Source of the DNA: Schlesneria sphaerica
GTDB taxonomy: Bacteria; Planctomycetota; Planctomycetia; Planctomycetales; Planctomycetaceae
NCBI RefSeq assembly: GCF_044336245.1
Contig: NZ_CP172346.1
Location: 6,572,001 to 6,636,000, forward strand
Direction: 5' to 3'
DNA: 64,000 nucleotides
Both the position numbers and the translations under genes were made by a program. Below, piece after piece: positions 55,315-64,000 of this stretch. Below the pieces are notes generated by a model. The model worked only from the letters and a program-made list of their open reading frames with translations, was not told the origin of the DNA and did not search any database. Numbering within the stretch: position 1 is the stretch's first letter; every line of letters starts with the position of its first letter.

Positions 55315-56079
55315 GTGAATAGATTTCCCTGGTTGGTTGCCAGCGACCTGGATGGCACCCTCCTGGACGACGCCTCGGCAGTCGAGCGTTTTCGCTCGTG
55401 GTGGAGGTCGCTCCACCCCACGCCGCGACTGGTATACGCTTCAGGCCGATACTATGCGTCCATCGTTGCTTCCGTTCAGGAGTGGAAACTGCCCTCTCCT
55501 GATGCCGTCGTTGCAAACGTGGGCAGTGAAGTACGACTGTATCCCTGCGGAAGGCCCTTGGAGGAATGGTCTCATCGCTGGCGGACTCGCTGGCAACTCG
55601 ATGAGGTCCGGAACCTGCTGGATCGGGAACTTGGACTGAACCTTCAGCCACCGCAGTGCCAATCCGATTTCAAACGCAGCTATACCGTATACGATGCTGA
55701 CGAAGAATGGCTTGCACAGGTCCGCGATCGATTGCGAGAAAAACGGATTGCTGCGGAACTGGTCTATAGCTCCGGCCGCGACCTGGATGTTCTTCCGATG
55801 GGAGTCAGCAAAGGAACTGCGATTGAGTTTCTGGCTCAATCCTGGCAGATTCCCAAGACGCACGTACTCGTCGCGGGGGATTCCGGTAACGACCTGTCAA
55901 TGTTTCAGCAGGGGTATCGAGGAGTCGTCGTGGCAAACGCACAGACAGAGCTTGCCGATGCATCCGGTCCTCATATCTACCACGCGCGACGTCAATTCGC
56001 GGACGGAGTCATTGAGGGATTTGAGTACTGGATCAAGCATCAAACGTCTGTTTCTCGCGTCAGTCAGGCGAAGTGTTGA
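55315..56079 (+). CDS. HAD phosphatase, sucrose-/mannosylfructose-phosphate phosphatase-like
   Basis: A 254-aa HAD-superfamily phosphatase of the sucrose-phosphatase (S6PP) family. Motif I is VASDLDGTLLDD (nucleophile Asp near residue 11), motif II is the Ser in VYASGRYY, motif III includes the Lys of GVSKGTAIEFL and motif IV is VAGDSGNDLSMF. The cap domain occupies the middle. The start is GTG at 55315 with GGGA 8 nt upstream; a TTG at 55297 lacks a ribosome-binding site. It follows the glycosyltransferase by 57 bp on the same strand, so the two form a two-step synthesis unit. Confidence 0.87.
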   Translation: MNRFPWLVASDLDGTLLDDASAVERFRSWWRSLHPTPRLVYASGRYYASIVASVQEWKLPSPDAVVANVGSEVRLYPCGRPLEEWSHRWRTRWQLDEVRNLLDRELGLNLQPPQCQSDFKRSYTVYDADEEWLAQVRDRLREKRIAAELVYSSGRDLDVLPMGVSKGTAIEFLAQSWQIPKTHVLVAGDSGNDLSMFQQGYRGVVVANAQTELADASGPHIYHARRQFADGVIEGFEYWIKHQTSVSRVSQAKC

Positions 56080-56139
56080 TCGAGTTATCAATTCCTCCCG
56101 CCCACCAACCCGACGGACTGAACTGACAGGGGCCCGGAA

Positions 56140-57546
56140 TCAATTCCGCAGGTCGACGTCGAGAGTCGTTTTCTTTCCTCCGGAAGGGTTCAGGATGGTC
56201 AGTTTGAGGATTCCCTTGCTGGAGTGAACCGCGTCGTTGAGATCGTTCGGATGCAGGACTGCCTTGCCATTGGCCGCCAGTATCAGGACGCCGGGTTTCA
56301 GACCCGCACGAGCGGCAGCGCTTCCGGGTTCGACTTCAGTGACTTTGACGGCGAAGTCGTCATCGTGGAAGGCTAACTCTGTCACCGCGCCCAACTTTCC
56401 GGGTACCGAATTCGTTGAAGATTCGACGTCCGCCGGGAATGACTTGATGGGAGGTGTGCCACCCAGATTCACTGTGACTTCCGCGTCGCGTCCGGTGCGC
56501 GAATCACGCACAGCCAGTTTGAGAGTCGGACCGCTTTTTCGCAGGGCGGCGAGCAACTGTTCTGGACCGGTGAGGGGAGCTCCATTCGCAGAAACAATGA
56601 TGTCTCCCACTTCGAGTCCCGCCTTCCCAGCTGGACTTTCGGGTTTAACTCCCGTCACCTTCAGCGCACTGCGCGTCCCGAGGGTGACAGGTTCAGCAGA
56701 AATCCCGAGCGAAATCTTTCCCGGCTGAGTGGCTGGCTTTTCTGCAGTCTCGGACGTTGCCTCCCTATCTGAAGTCGTTGCGGCGTGTGGGTCGATCTCG
56801 ATCTGAGCCTTTTTCCCGGTATTTACATCGACTACGACGAGCGAGAATTTTTTGCCTTGAGAAGCGAACGTCTCCAACTGTCCCGGAGATTTGATCGCTT
56901 CACCATCGATACCGGCAATGATGTCACCGACTTCGAGACCGGCTTTCTGGGCAGGACCGCTCCGTTCCACGCTCCTGACCCGCAGAGCAATCCGATTCTG
57001 AATCTTGATAACTTCACTTGTCATACCGAGCTGTGATTTTTCCGCTGCGGCGGGAAGGTCGTCGAGCGAAATTGATGCTGAATCGTCGGCAGGATTAAAT
57101 GAACCTCGCTCCCCAGCGACTTCGTACCAGTCTGGAAATGATCCTTCCCATCCCCCCTGTTCGCGGGCTGTCAGGAACGCTTTGATCTGCGCTCGCTCTT
57201 CGGGTGGACCTTGAAAACTTTCCGAAGCGATGACTTTTCCCGACGGATCAAGCCGCTGGGAAATATGGATGTAAACAGACTCGCCCGGCCCCGCGAATCG
57301 CGTGGCCTCTCCCTTTTTAAGAGCGGTTCGGCCTTCTGATTTCTGTACATCGACCTGCACCAGGTAGTCTGTCCGTCCCTGTCGAGGACTCTTGAAAACC
57401 TGCCGGACCACTCCCTCGACAACAAGCGGGGCATCAGACTTGTCGAGGCGTTCACGTGTCTGCGCAAATGCCGACTGGTGAGAACCCGTCAAGATACTGA
57501 GAAGCATCGCCATGTGGACCGCAATGTTGAACTGCCCAGCGCCCAT
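56140..57546 (-). CDS. Exported triple-PDZ protein
   Basis: A 468-aa exported protein with a signal peptide (VHMAMLLSILTGSHQSAFAQ) and three PDZ domains: PAQKAGLEVGDIIAGIDGEA (residues about 200-255), PAGKAGLEVGDIIVSANGAP (about 300-355) and AAARAGLKPGVLILAANGKA (about 410-465). No protease domain is present, although single PDZ domains of this type are usually attached to DegP/HtrA proteases. The N-terminal 150 residues are of unknown fold and carry VEGVVRQVFKSPRQGRTDYL. It may act as a periplasmic scaffold or protease adaptor. The YpfJ-type metallopeptidase gene lies 58 bp upstream on the same strand and may be cotranscribed. Confidence 0.85.
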   Translation of the reverse strand: MGAGQFNIAVHMAMLLSILTGSHQSAFAQTRERLDKSDAPLVVEGVVRQVFKSPRQGRTDYLVQVDVQKSEGRTALKKGEATRFAGPGESVYIHISQRLDPSGKVIASESFQGPPEERAQIKAFLTAREQGGWEGSFPDWYEVAGERGSFNPADDSASISLDDLPAAAEKSQLGMTSEVIKIQNRIALRVRSVERSGPAQKAGLEVGDIIAGIDGEAIKSPGQLETFASQGKKFSLVVVDVNTGKKAQIEIDPHAATTSDREATSETAEKPATQPGKISLGISAEPVTLGTRSALKVTGVKPESPAGKAGLEVGDIIVSANGAPLTGPEQLLAALRKSGPTLKLAVRDSRTGRDAEVTVNLGGTPPIKSFPADVESSTNSVPGKLGAVTELAFHDDDFAVKVTEVEPGSAAARAGLKPGVLILAANGKAVLHPNDLNDAVHSSKGILKLTILNPSGGKKTTLDVDLRN

Positions 57547-57604
57547 GATGTTCTTTCACTGTGAGGAAGGAATGGTCACGCAGATTCAATCCGAGAGCCG
57601 GGTT

Positions 57605-58474
57605 TCACAGATCTTCATAAGGAATTTCGAATAGCTCTTTCAGTCTGTTCAGGTCACCCGTCTGCAGTCCGAGTTTGAACCACTTTGTTCGCTGTGCCGA
57701 AGTCCCATGCGTATAACTCTCTGGGGACGTGAAACCGCGGGAGTTCTTCTGGATCCGGTCGTCTCCAATCGACTGCGCCGACTGGATCGCTGCTGCCACG
57801 TCACCGGGTTCGACAAAATCAAACTTCTTCTGGCCGTAATGGGCCCACACACCTGCAAGATAGTCTGCCTGAAGTTCCAGCCGGACCGACCAGCGATTGA
57901 ATTCAGCCTTCGGGCCTTGCCGCTTCTGGTTGACGAGGTCGCTGTATCCCAGCAAGTTTTGTACGTGGTGGCCGATTTCGTGTGCGATCACGTAAGCTTG
58001 CGAAAACTCTGCGTCAGAACCCCCCATTTTCTCCTTCAGTTCCGTGAAGAATGTCGGGTCCAGATAGACGGTTCGATCTGCGGGGCAATAAAAGGGACCA
58101 ACGGCTGACGGTGCGTTTCCACAACCGGTGGCGACCGCGTCCGCGAAGAGCACCATGCGGGGGGGGACGTATTGCTCGCCTGCTTTGCGGAATTGCTCGT
58201 CCCACACTTCTTCCGTAAACGCGAGAATGGTCGCTGCAAAATCACCGCTCCGGCGTTCTTCAGGAGTCAGTTCCCGTTCGGCGACTTGTCCTCCCTGTCC
58301 TCCCGGTGGATTGACGTTGTTCATCAACTGCTGAACTTTTCGGGGATCGATTCCCATGAATGCAGCGATCAGCATGACAATCATCACACCCAGGCCGCCT
58401 GCCGCCATTGTGGCGGGCCGCATAGCCCTCCGATCCTCAAGGTTACCGCTTTTCCTTCCACCTTCCCAACGCAT
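57605..58474 (-). CDS. Neutral zinc metallopeptidase (YpfJ family)
   Basis: A 289-aa protein of the YpfJ / putative neutral zinc metallopeptidase family. One N-terminal transmembrane helix (GLGVMIVMLIAAFMGID) anchors it. The zinc motif HEIGHHVQNLLG (HExxH-like; His, Glu and His) lies near residue 165, downstream of FYCPADRTVYLDPTFFTELK, with ELQADYLAGVWAHY supplying the third ligand. GDDRIQKNSRGFTSPESYTH is the conserved C-terminal block. AAGGAAG precedes the ATG. It precedes the triple-PDZ gene by 58 bp. Family members are membrane-linked and of unknown substrate. Confidence 0.9.
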   Translation of the reverse strand: MRWEGGRKSGNLEDRRAMRPATMAAGGLGVMIVMLIAAFMGIDPRKVQQLMNNVNPPGGQGGQVAERELTPEERRSGDFAATILAFTEEVWDEQFRKAGEQYVPPRMVLFADAVATGCGNAPSAVGPFYCPADRTVYLDPTFFTELKEKMGGSDAEFSQAYVIAHEIGHHVQNLLGYSDLVNQKRQGPKAEFNRWSVRLELQADYLAGVWAHYGQKKFDFVEPGDVAAAIQSAQSIGDDRIQKNSRGFTSPESYTHGTSAQRTKWFKLGLQTGDLNRLKELFEIPYEDL

Positions 58475-58769
58475 TGTATGCTTCCTTCAGTTATAAAGAT
58501 GGGTACGTTGCCAGATCGGGAACGGGGATTGCCACTGTCCAGCAACAGATAAGAACCGCATTCGAACTCTTTCGGTAGAACGAAGTTTCGCCTTCGTAGA
58601 GTATGAGTTCGACCAGTCCGAGGCAATGCCCTGCCTGCCGAACTCACCGACAGGTGAGCGAGCAACGAGACCTGAATCGATTTTCTGAGGACTGGTCGAA
58701 CATACGGTCTGCAGCTTTCCGGCGTGGATCAGTGGCGCGTCAATCTGACTATGGGGGCCTGGGAGAAAC

Positions 58770-59453
58770 GTGAACAAGAAGTCGAAGATGTCGCCTTGGA
58801 AAGTGATTCTCGGGCGAATGGTATTTGCGGCACTGATCGGTTTGTCGGCGTTCGGGGTATCGACGGCTCTAGAACTCGAGTCGCGGATTCTGCTGGGATT
58901 TGATCTGGCGGTTACGAGCTACATTGTGACACTCGTCTGGAGAATGGCGGCGGCGGATGCGACGTCCACACGGGAAGACGCGGCACAGATCGAATTCAAC
59001 AACGTCGTCGTTTTGCTGGTTGCGGGTTTGCTGTCGGGACTGAGTCTCGTCGGTGTGGGACTGATGCTTCATCGGTCGGTGAATTGGTCACCCGCGATGA
59101 CTAATCTGCATCTGGGCCTATCGCTTGCCGCAGTCTTTCTCACCTGGGGACTGCTGCACCTCTTGTTTGGTATCCACTACGCGCGGTTATATTACGATCC
59201 CACGCCGCCGGCGGATGAACCTGCAGATCGTCCTCCGCTCGAATTCCCGGACGACACCATGCCCGATTTCTGGGACTTCATGTACTTTTCGTTCACACTG
59301 GCGATCTGTTACCAGGTGTCGGACATTTCCGTCCGAAGCAGACGTTGTCGACGAGTTGTTCTGGCTCACGTTCTATTATCATTCCTGAACGTGACCTTCA
59401 TTCTCGGGTTTGTAATCGAGATCATAGGAACGTTTATCAGCCCGACTACTTAA
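58770..59453 (+). CDS. DUF1345 membrane protein
   Basis: A 227-aa integral membrane protein of the DUF1345 family. It has five or six transmembrane helices (VFAALIGLSAFGVSTAL, LGFDLAVTSYIVTLVW, VVVLLVAGLLSGLSLVG, LGLSLAAVFLTWGLLHLLFG, LLSFLNVTFILGFVIEIIG) and the family's PDFWDFMYFSFTLAICYQVS block. The start is GTG at 58770 with GGGAG before it. The function of the family is unknown. Confidence 0.87.
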   Translation: MNKKSKMSPWKVILGRMVFAALIGLSAFGVSTALELESRILLGFDLAVTSYIVTLVWRMAAADATSTREDAAQIEFNNVVVLLVAGLLSGLSLVGVGLMLHRSVNWSPAMTNLHLGLSLAAVFLTWGLLHLLFGIHYARLYYDPTPPADEPADRPPLEFPDDTMPDFWDFMYFSFTLAICYQVSDISVRSRRCRRVVLAHVLLSFLNVTFILGFVIEIIGTFISPTT

Positions 59454-59784
59454 TTCATTGAGTTAAACCTTCAAACACGGCTGTAGCTGGGATTGCATCT
59501 CAACTGGGCCATTGTGATTACGTCTATGAGCGTAGTTGGATACGTTAGGGTTGAAGATCAGATTGCGTCTGATTACGCTGCAGTGGACCTCATCGGCCGA
59601 CTCACATTCCTGTGTATTTAAAACGACTTTCATCAAAGTTAGTTGCCAACCTCTCGCGTTACCTGATCCGAACGATACCGTGCAAGGCGTTCGGCTTTGG
59701 GGTACTGTTTTCATGTCGTCGGACACAAATCGAGTCTCTCACGTCAGTCCCTCTTTCATCTGGATTTTGCAACGGAGCGACACT
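59454..59784. other. Intergenic without supported gene
   Basis: The frame of the next gene is open into this 331-bp gap but the family start is at 59785. No RNA or repeat is recognised. Confidence 0.4.
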
Positions 59785-60900
59785 ATGAACATCGTCGAAA
59801 TGATCCTGAAAGCATTGTCGGGCGACACGCTGAAGACGCTCTCGGCCGCTATCGGGGAAACGCCAGAGAATGTTCAAAAGGCGATCTCGGCCATCGTGCC
59901 GACTCTGCTGAGCGGCCTGGGCAGTCTGGCTGCAAAGCCAGATGGGGGCGAGAAGATCTGGAACTCGCTTCGGAAGGTCGACGAAAATGTCGCTGACGAC
60001 CTGGGGGGTGTCCTTTCCGGTGGAGGAGCCGACGATCTCGCCAAAAAAGGGACCGGGATCCTTGAAGACTTGCTGGGCAAAGGTGGCCTGACAGCGCTGA
60101 TCGGCTCCATTGCTTCATTCCTGGCAAGCAATCCGGCTTTGGTGAAAAAACTCCTTCCGCTCGTGGCCCCGTTCATCCTGAGTTTCCTCGGTAAACAGGT
60201 CAAGTCGCAGGGTCTCGATTTGGGTGGTCTGCTGAAAATGATCTTGTCGCAGAAGTCCAACATTGCGAAGGCTATGCCCGCCGGGCTTGCGGACAGCCTT
60301 TCAGGCGTCCAGGGACTGGGCGACTTCAGCAACTTTGCCGCAGACTCGGCGAGAAGTGTCAGGGCGGCCGGTGATAAAGCTGCTGCGGCCGCTTCAGACT
60401 CGATGCAATGGATGGTTCCCCTCGTGGCTCTCGTCGTTTTGCTGGCAGCCGGGGCGTGGTGGCTTAACAATTCCAAGCCCCCTGCCGGACTTGGGGGAAC
60501 TCCGACGCCGGCCAATCCACCCGCTGCTGGAGTGGGAACACTCGGCTCGGCGCCGGGGCCACAAGATCCTGCAGAGACGGTCACCAAAGATTTTGGTGGT
60601 TACATGCGCGACGCGTACGAAGCTCTGGACAGCGTAACCGATGTGGCGACAGCCGAAGCGGCAACTGAGAAGCTGACGGCTGTCACCGCAAAAGTTGATT
60701 CATTAACGAGTGTCATCGAAGACCTTCCCACTTCGTCACGCGCTATCGTCACGAGCATCGTCAAGCAATCTCAGAGCAAGCTCCAGGAAAAGATTGATAA
60801 GGTTCTCTCCATTCCCGGGGTCGAAGACGTCCTGAAGCCGGTTCTGAATGGCCTGACAGAAAAGATCACAGTGCTCCTCAATACCCCGGCTGCTGAGTAG
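59785..60900 (+). CDS. DUF937 protein with a C-terminal transmembrane helix
   Basis: A 371-aa protein. Residues about 1-170 match DUF937 (ILKALSGDTLKTLSAAIGET, then VQKAISAIVPTLLSGLGSLA), a family known in YidB-like proteins and of unknown role. A transmembrane helix lies near residues 212-230 (MVPLVALVVLLAAGAWWLN). It is followed by a Pro/Gly-rich linker and a helical C-terminal domain with repeated charged residues (EKLTAVTAKVDSLTSVIEDL). GGAG lies 9 nt before the ATG. The open frame upstream to 59536 has no family-like residues. A strong terminator follows. Confidence 0.82.
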   Translation: MNIVEMILKALSGDTLKTLSAAIGETPENVQKAISAIVPTLLSGLGSLAAKPDGGEKIWNSLRKVDENVADDLGGVLSGGGADDLAKKGTGILEDLLGKGGLTALIGSIASFLASNPALVKKLLPLVAPFILSFLGKQVKSQGLDLGGLLKMILSQKSNIAKAMPAGLADSLSGVQGLGDFSNFAADSARSVRAAGDKAAAAASDSMQWMVPLVALVVLLAAGAWWLNNSKPPAGLGGTPTPANPPAAGVGTLGSAPGPQDPAETVTKDFGGYMRDAYEALDSVTDVATAEAATEKLTAVTAKVDSLTSVIEDLPTSSRAIVTSIVKQSQSKLQEKIDKVLSIPGVEDVLKPVLNGLTEKITVLLNTPAAE

Positions 60901-60914
60901 TTCTGCCTACCGGC

Positions 60915-60980
60915 GGCGGTCAACGTCCGACGAATGATCTGCAAGCAATCACGGACGGAGAGTTGACCGCCCTCTATTTT
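60915..60980 (+). terminator. Intrinsic terminator after the DUF937 gene
   Basis: GGCGGTCAAC (60915-60924) pairs with GTTGACCGCC (60962-60971); the adjacent inner GTCCG and CGGAC also pair. The outer stem is followed by CTCTATTTTT. Confidence 0.68.
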
Positions 60981-61155
60981 TACAGGCTGGCTGTCGACAG
61001 ATTCTTGGGACGGTGAACGGGTAGCAGCGGCGCTGCAGAAGGAACGGGAGTGGTGGCAAAATCAATTCTGAACGAAGGGATCTTTTCGATTTGTGATTGA
61101 ACTAACCCTTGGGCTGGTTTCGGTCCAGTGCCCGCTTTGCATTCGGTTTCCACAC

Positions 61156-62211
61156 TTAGTACGGCGGACCGAGACGGCGGAAGCCGTGGTACAGAACGAT
61201 CGCTGCGAAGCACAGGTTTCGAGCGAGAACGGCGATGACCGGCAAACGGATGGGCCGAGTCACTTCTGATGATTTCATCGAAAAATAAAGCTGCTTCCCG
61301 AGACGCTGCATCCATGTAACTGACCGGGGCCAATCGATGATTGAGGAAAGCCATTCCTGCGGGATTCCCTGTTGCCCGACCGAGGCCCCCACAATTCCCC
61401 CGACGAAGGCCGCAACCGAGTCGGTATCACCACCGCAGCGGATCACAGATGTGATGGCGGTTCGATAATCCAGGGGATGAGTGAGCCACGCATGAATCGC
61501 AATTGGGACCGAATGATACATGTACCCGGAAATTCGCTGTGAGAGTCCGAGAGAGCCAGCATAGGCATCCGTACTCTGAGACTGGCTTGCAGATGCCACC
61601 GTGGCTGACATCAGCTCCAGAAACTCGTGTGCGCCCTCTTCCGGGAGAATCTGCCTGAGCCGCTCGATGTAGTTCTGCGGTGAAACAGATTCCACGTCTT
61701 TCGCCATGGCGGCTGCCAGACCGATTGCGCACGCTCCATACTCGGCTTTGGGATCCGTATGAGTTAATCTCGTCGAAGCCCGAATGAGGTCGCGAAAGCA
61801 CGGCGCGTCACCGTAAGCGATTCCGATGATCCCGGCACGCATCGCAGGCCCATTTCCGGCCGAGCGAACGCCGCTGTGTTCGGGAGAGCATCCCATCCAC
61901 AGCCGAATAATCGACTTGAGCGTGGCGAGACCGATTCCTGCGGGGGCTCCCAGCAGCCACCATCTCAGCCTGCGAGCGAGTGATCTGCGAAACACCTCAA
62001 CGTTGCCCTTGGCGTCGATCAATGCCTGGGTCACCATGCAGAGGTGTTCGGTGTCGTCCGAAACCATGCCACGTCGGAAGAAGAAGCGTTGGCGATCGGG
62101 AGGGCCGAGCAGTTTTGTGCCCCGTCGCCGCGAAAGTCCTTCATACGGCAGTCCCAGTGAGTCACCGACTGCTGTCCCGAGAATGCAGCCGACTACCTGA
62201 TCTTCGGTCAT
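61156..62211 (-). CDS. ADP-ribosylglycohydrolase family protein
   Basis: A 351-aa protein of the ARH/DraG family, which removes ADP-ribose from proteins or small molecules using Mg2+. The N-terminal VVGCILGTAVGDSLGLPYEG, the metal motif VSDDTEHL (residues about 50-57) and the C-terminal metal motif RCGGDTDSVAAFVGGIVGA are all present, so the binuclear metal site is intact. The last 60 residues extend beyond the usual fold and contain a hydrophobic segment (LPVIAVLARNLCFAAIVLY), possibly a membrane anchor. The start at 62211 follows GGAG at 8 nt; an in-frame TTG at 62217 overlaps it. Confidence 0.88.
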   Translation of the reverse strand: MTEDQVVGCILGTAVGDSLGLPYEGLSRRRGTKLLGPPDRQRFFFRRGMVSDDTEHLCMVTQALIDAKGNVEVFRRSLARRLRWWLLGAPAGIGLATLKSIIRLWMGCSPEHSGVRSAGNGPAMRAGIIGIAYGDAPCFRDLIRASTRLTHTDPKAEYGACAIGLAAAMAKDVESVSPQNYIERLRQILPEEGAHEFLELMSATVASASQSQSTDAYAGSLGLSQRISGYMYHSVPIAIHAWLTHPLDYRTAITSVIRCGGDTDSVAAFVGGIVGASVGQQGIPQEWLSSIIDWPRSVTWMQRLGKQLYFSMKSSEVTRPIRLPVIAVLARNLCFAAIVLYHGFRRLGPPY

Positions 62212-62298
62212 CGCCAAAACTCCAGTGCGAGCGGAGGACGACTACAGAAACGGGCACAGTGGTGAATTGTCGAAGGAGGCTCAGAGTCTATATACAGA

Positions 62299-62327
62299 AA
62301 CGGGGCGGTGATCGACACCGCCCCGTT
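62299..62327 (-). terminator. Intrinsic terminator of the ATP sulfurylase gene
   Basis: A perfect 12-bp stem, AACGGGGCGGTG with CACCGCCCCGTT, has a 5-nt loop; on the minus strand it is followed by TCTGTATATA. It lies 68 nt past the sat stop. Confidence 0.72.
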
Positions 62328-62394
62328 CGTGATCGCTGTTCATTCGGCCTGCAAATCAGCCGACTGACACGAAAGCCACCTGATCATCTGGCGA

Positions 62395-63654
<1,260 letters not shown>

Positions 63655-64000
63655 GAGATTCCTTCGCAAAAATGAGAGGCTTTTGACGTATCGGCCAGCG
63701 TTGTCGAGCCCATGATTTTTTGCGGCTCTCTTACCAATACCGTTCGAAATCTATCCTCAACGTGGACAGTTGCCGACCAGAGTTGGTGCGGCGGTCGAAA
63801 CTTAAAGTAACCATCGAAAAACTGCAAGCCGCGAATCGTCTTGTCAATCCAAGTCGGGCCTGCGGCGAGAAAATCGCAGTCACTGGACGCCAATCGGCCT
63901 GTCCGCGCCAGTTCGATTGAGATCGCATCAGGAGCCGAACGCATGCGCAAAACAGGCCGATCCTGTGTCTACTCAATGCGATGCTCACGCTGCTTGACCA
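63655..64000. other. Upstream region of sat, no clear gene
   Basis: Frames exist on both strands up to the window edge, the longest on the minus strand (63642-63950), but it overlaps the sat start and lacks an ATG with a ribosome-binding site. A gene cut by the window edge cannot be excluded. The sat promoter should lie here. Confidence 0.4.

Overview
The window looks like chromosomal DNA of a planctomycete (Planctomycetota, Planctomycetaceae-like). The evidence is a PSD1/DUF1549/DUF1553 cytochrome-domain protein, an ECF sigma factor next to a Pkn-type Ser/Thr kinase with TPRs, a Tat-exported beta-propeller, a PEP-CTERM protein, a giant envelope protein of a type I know only from this phylum, and moderately high GC with long, loosely packed intergenic stretches. 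The genus is not determined.

Layout. 0-2.5 kb: Tat-exported NHL-like protein and a DSD1-type PLP amino-acid lyase. 2.9-16.5 kb (minus strand): two overlapping genes for very large exported, membrane-anchored beta-rich proteins (2227 and 1138 aa), then an orphan PSD1 protein. 17-20.6 kb: tRNA-Pro(GGG), guanine deaminase, a yeast-type cytosine deaminase, and an ISAs1-like insertion sequence with intact inverted repeats and an 8-bp target duplication that splits a small STAS-like ORF; a decayed sulfatase start follows. 20.7-24.3 kb: DUF2252 protein, VIT-family transporter, PEP-CTERM protein. 24.4-26.3 kb: almost no coding signal. 26.3-26.7 kb: Gdx/SugE guanidinium exporter with a guanidine-III riboswitch in its leader. 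27-29.1 kb: an exported methyltransferase-DsrE fusion and a TsdA-like dihaem cytochrome. 29.2-40.6 kb: mostly single genes (hypotheticals, DUF4256, Sir2, O-methyltransferase, beta-lactamase fold, isochorismatase fold, ankyrin) and two broken genes. 40.8-53.2 kb is a signalling block: ECF sigma, Ser/Thr kinase, hybrid histidine kinase, degenerate receiver, and two complete NtrB/NtrC-type pairs arranged tail to tail. 54-56 kb: a two-step sucrose or mannosylfructose synthesis pair. 56.1-63.7 kb: triple-PDZ protein, YpfJ-type metallopeptidase, DUF1345, DUF937, ADP-ribosylglycohydrolase and ATP sulfurylase.

The best-supported unusual items are (1) a 41-nt guanidine-III riboswitch whose last helix strand can instead pair across the gdx Shine-Dalgarno; (2) a 2227-aa protein that appears to be two envelope-protein units fused, with a signal peptide buried in the middle, translationally coupled to a third related unit; (3) an exported methyltransferase-DsrE fusion beside a thiosulfate-dehydrogenase-like cytochrome; (4) a cleanly mapped IS insertion; and (5) a receiver-like protein with Glu at the phosphorylation site. 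All function names rest on motif recognition by eye; no database search was run.
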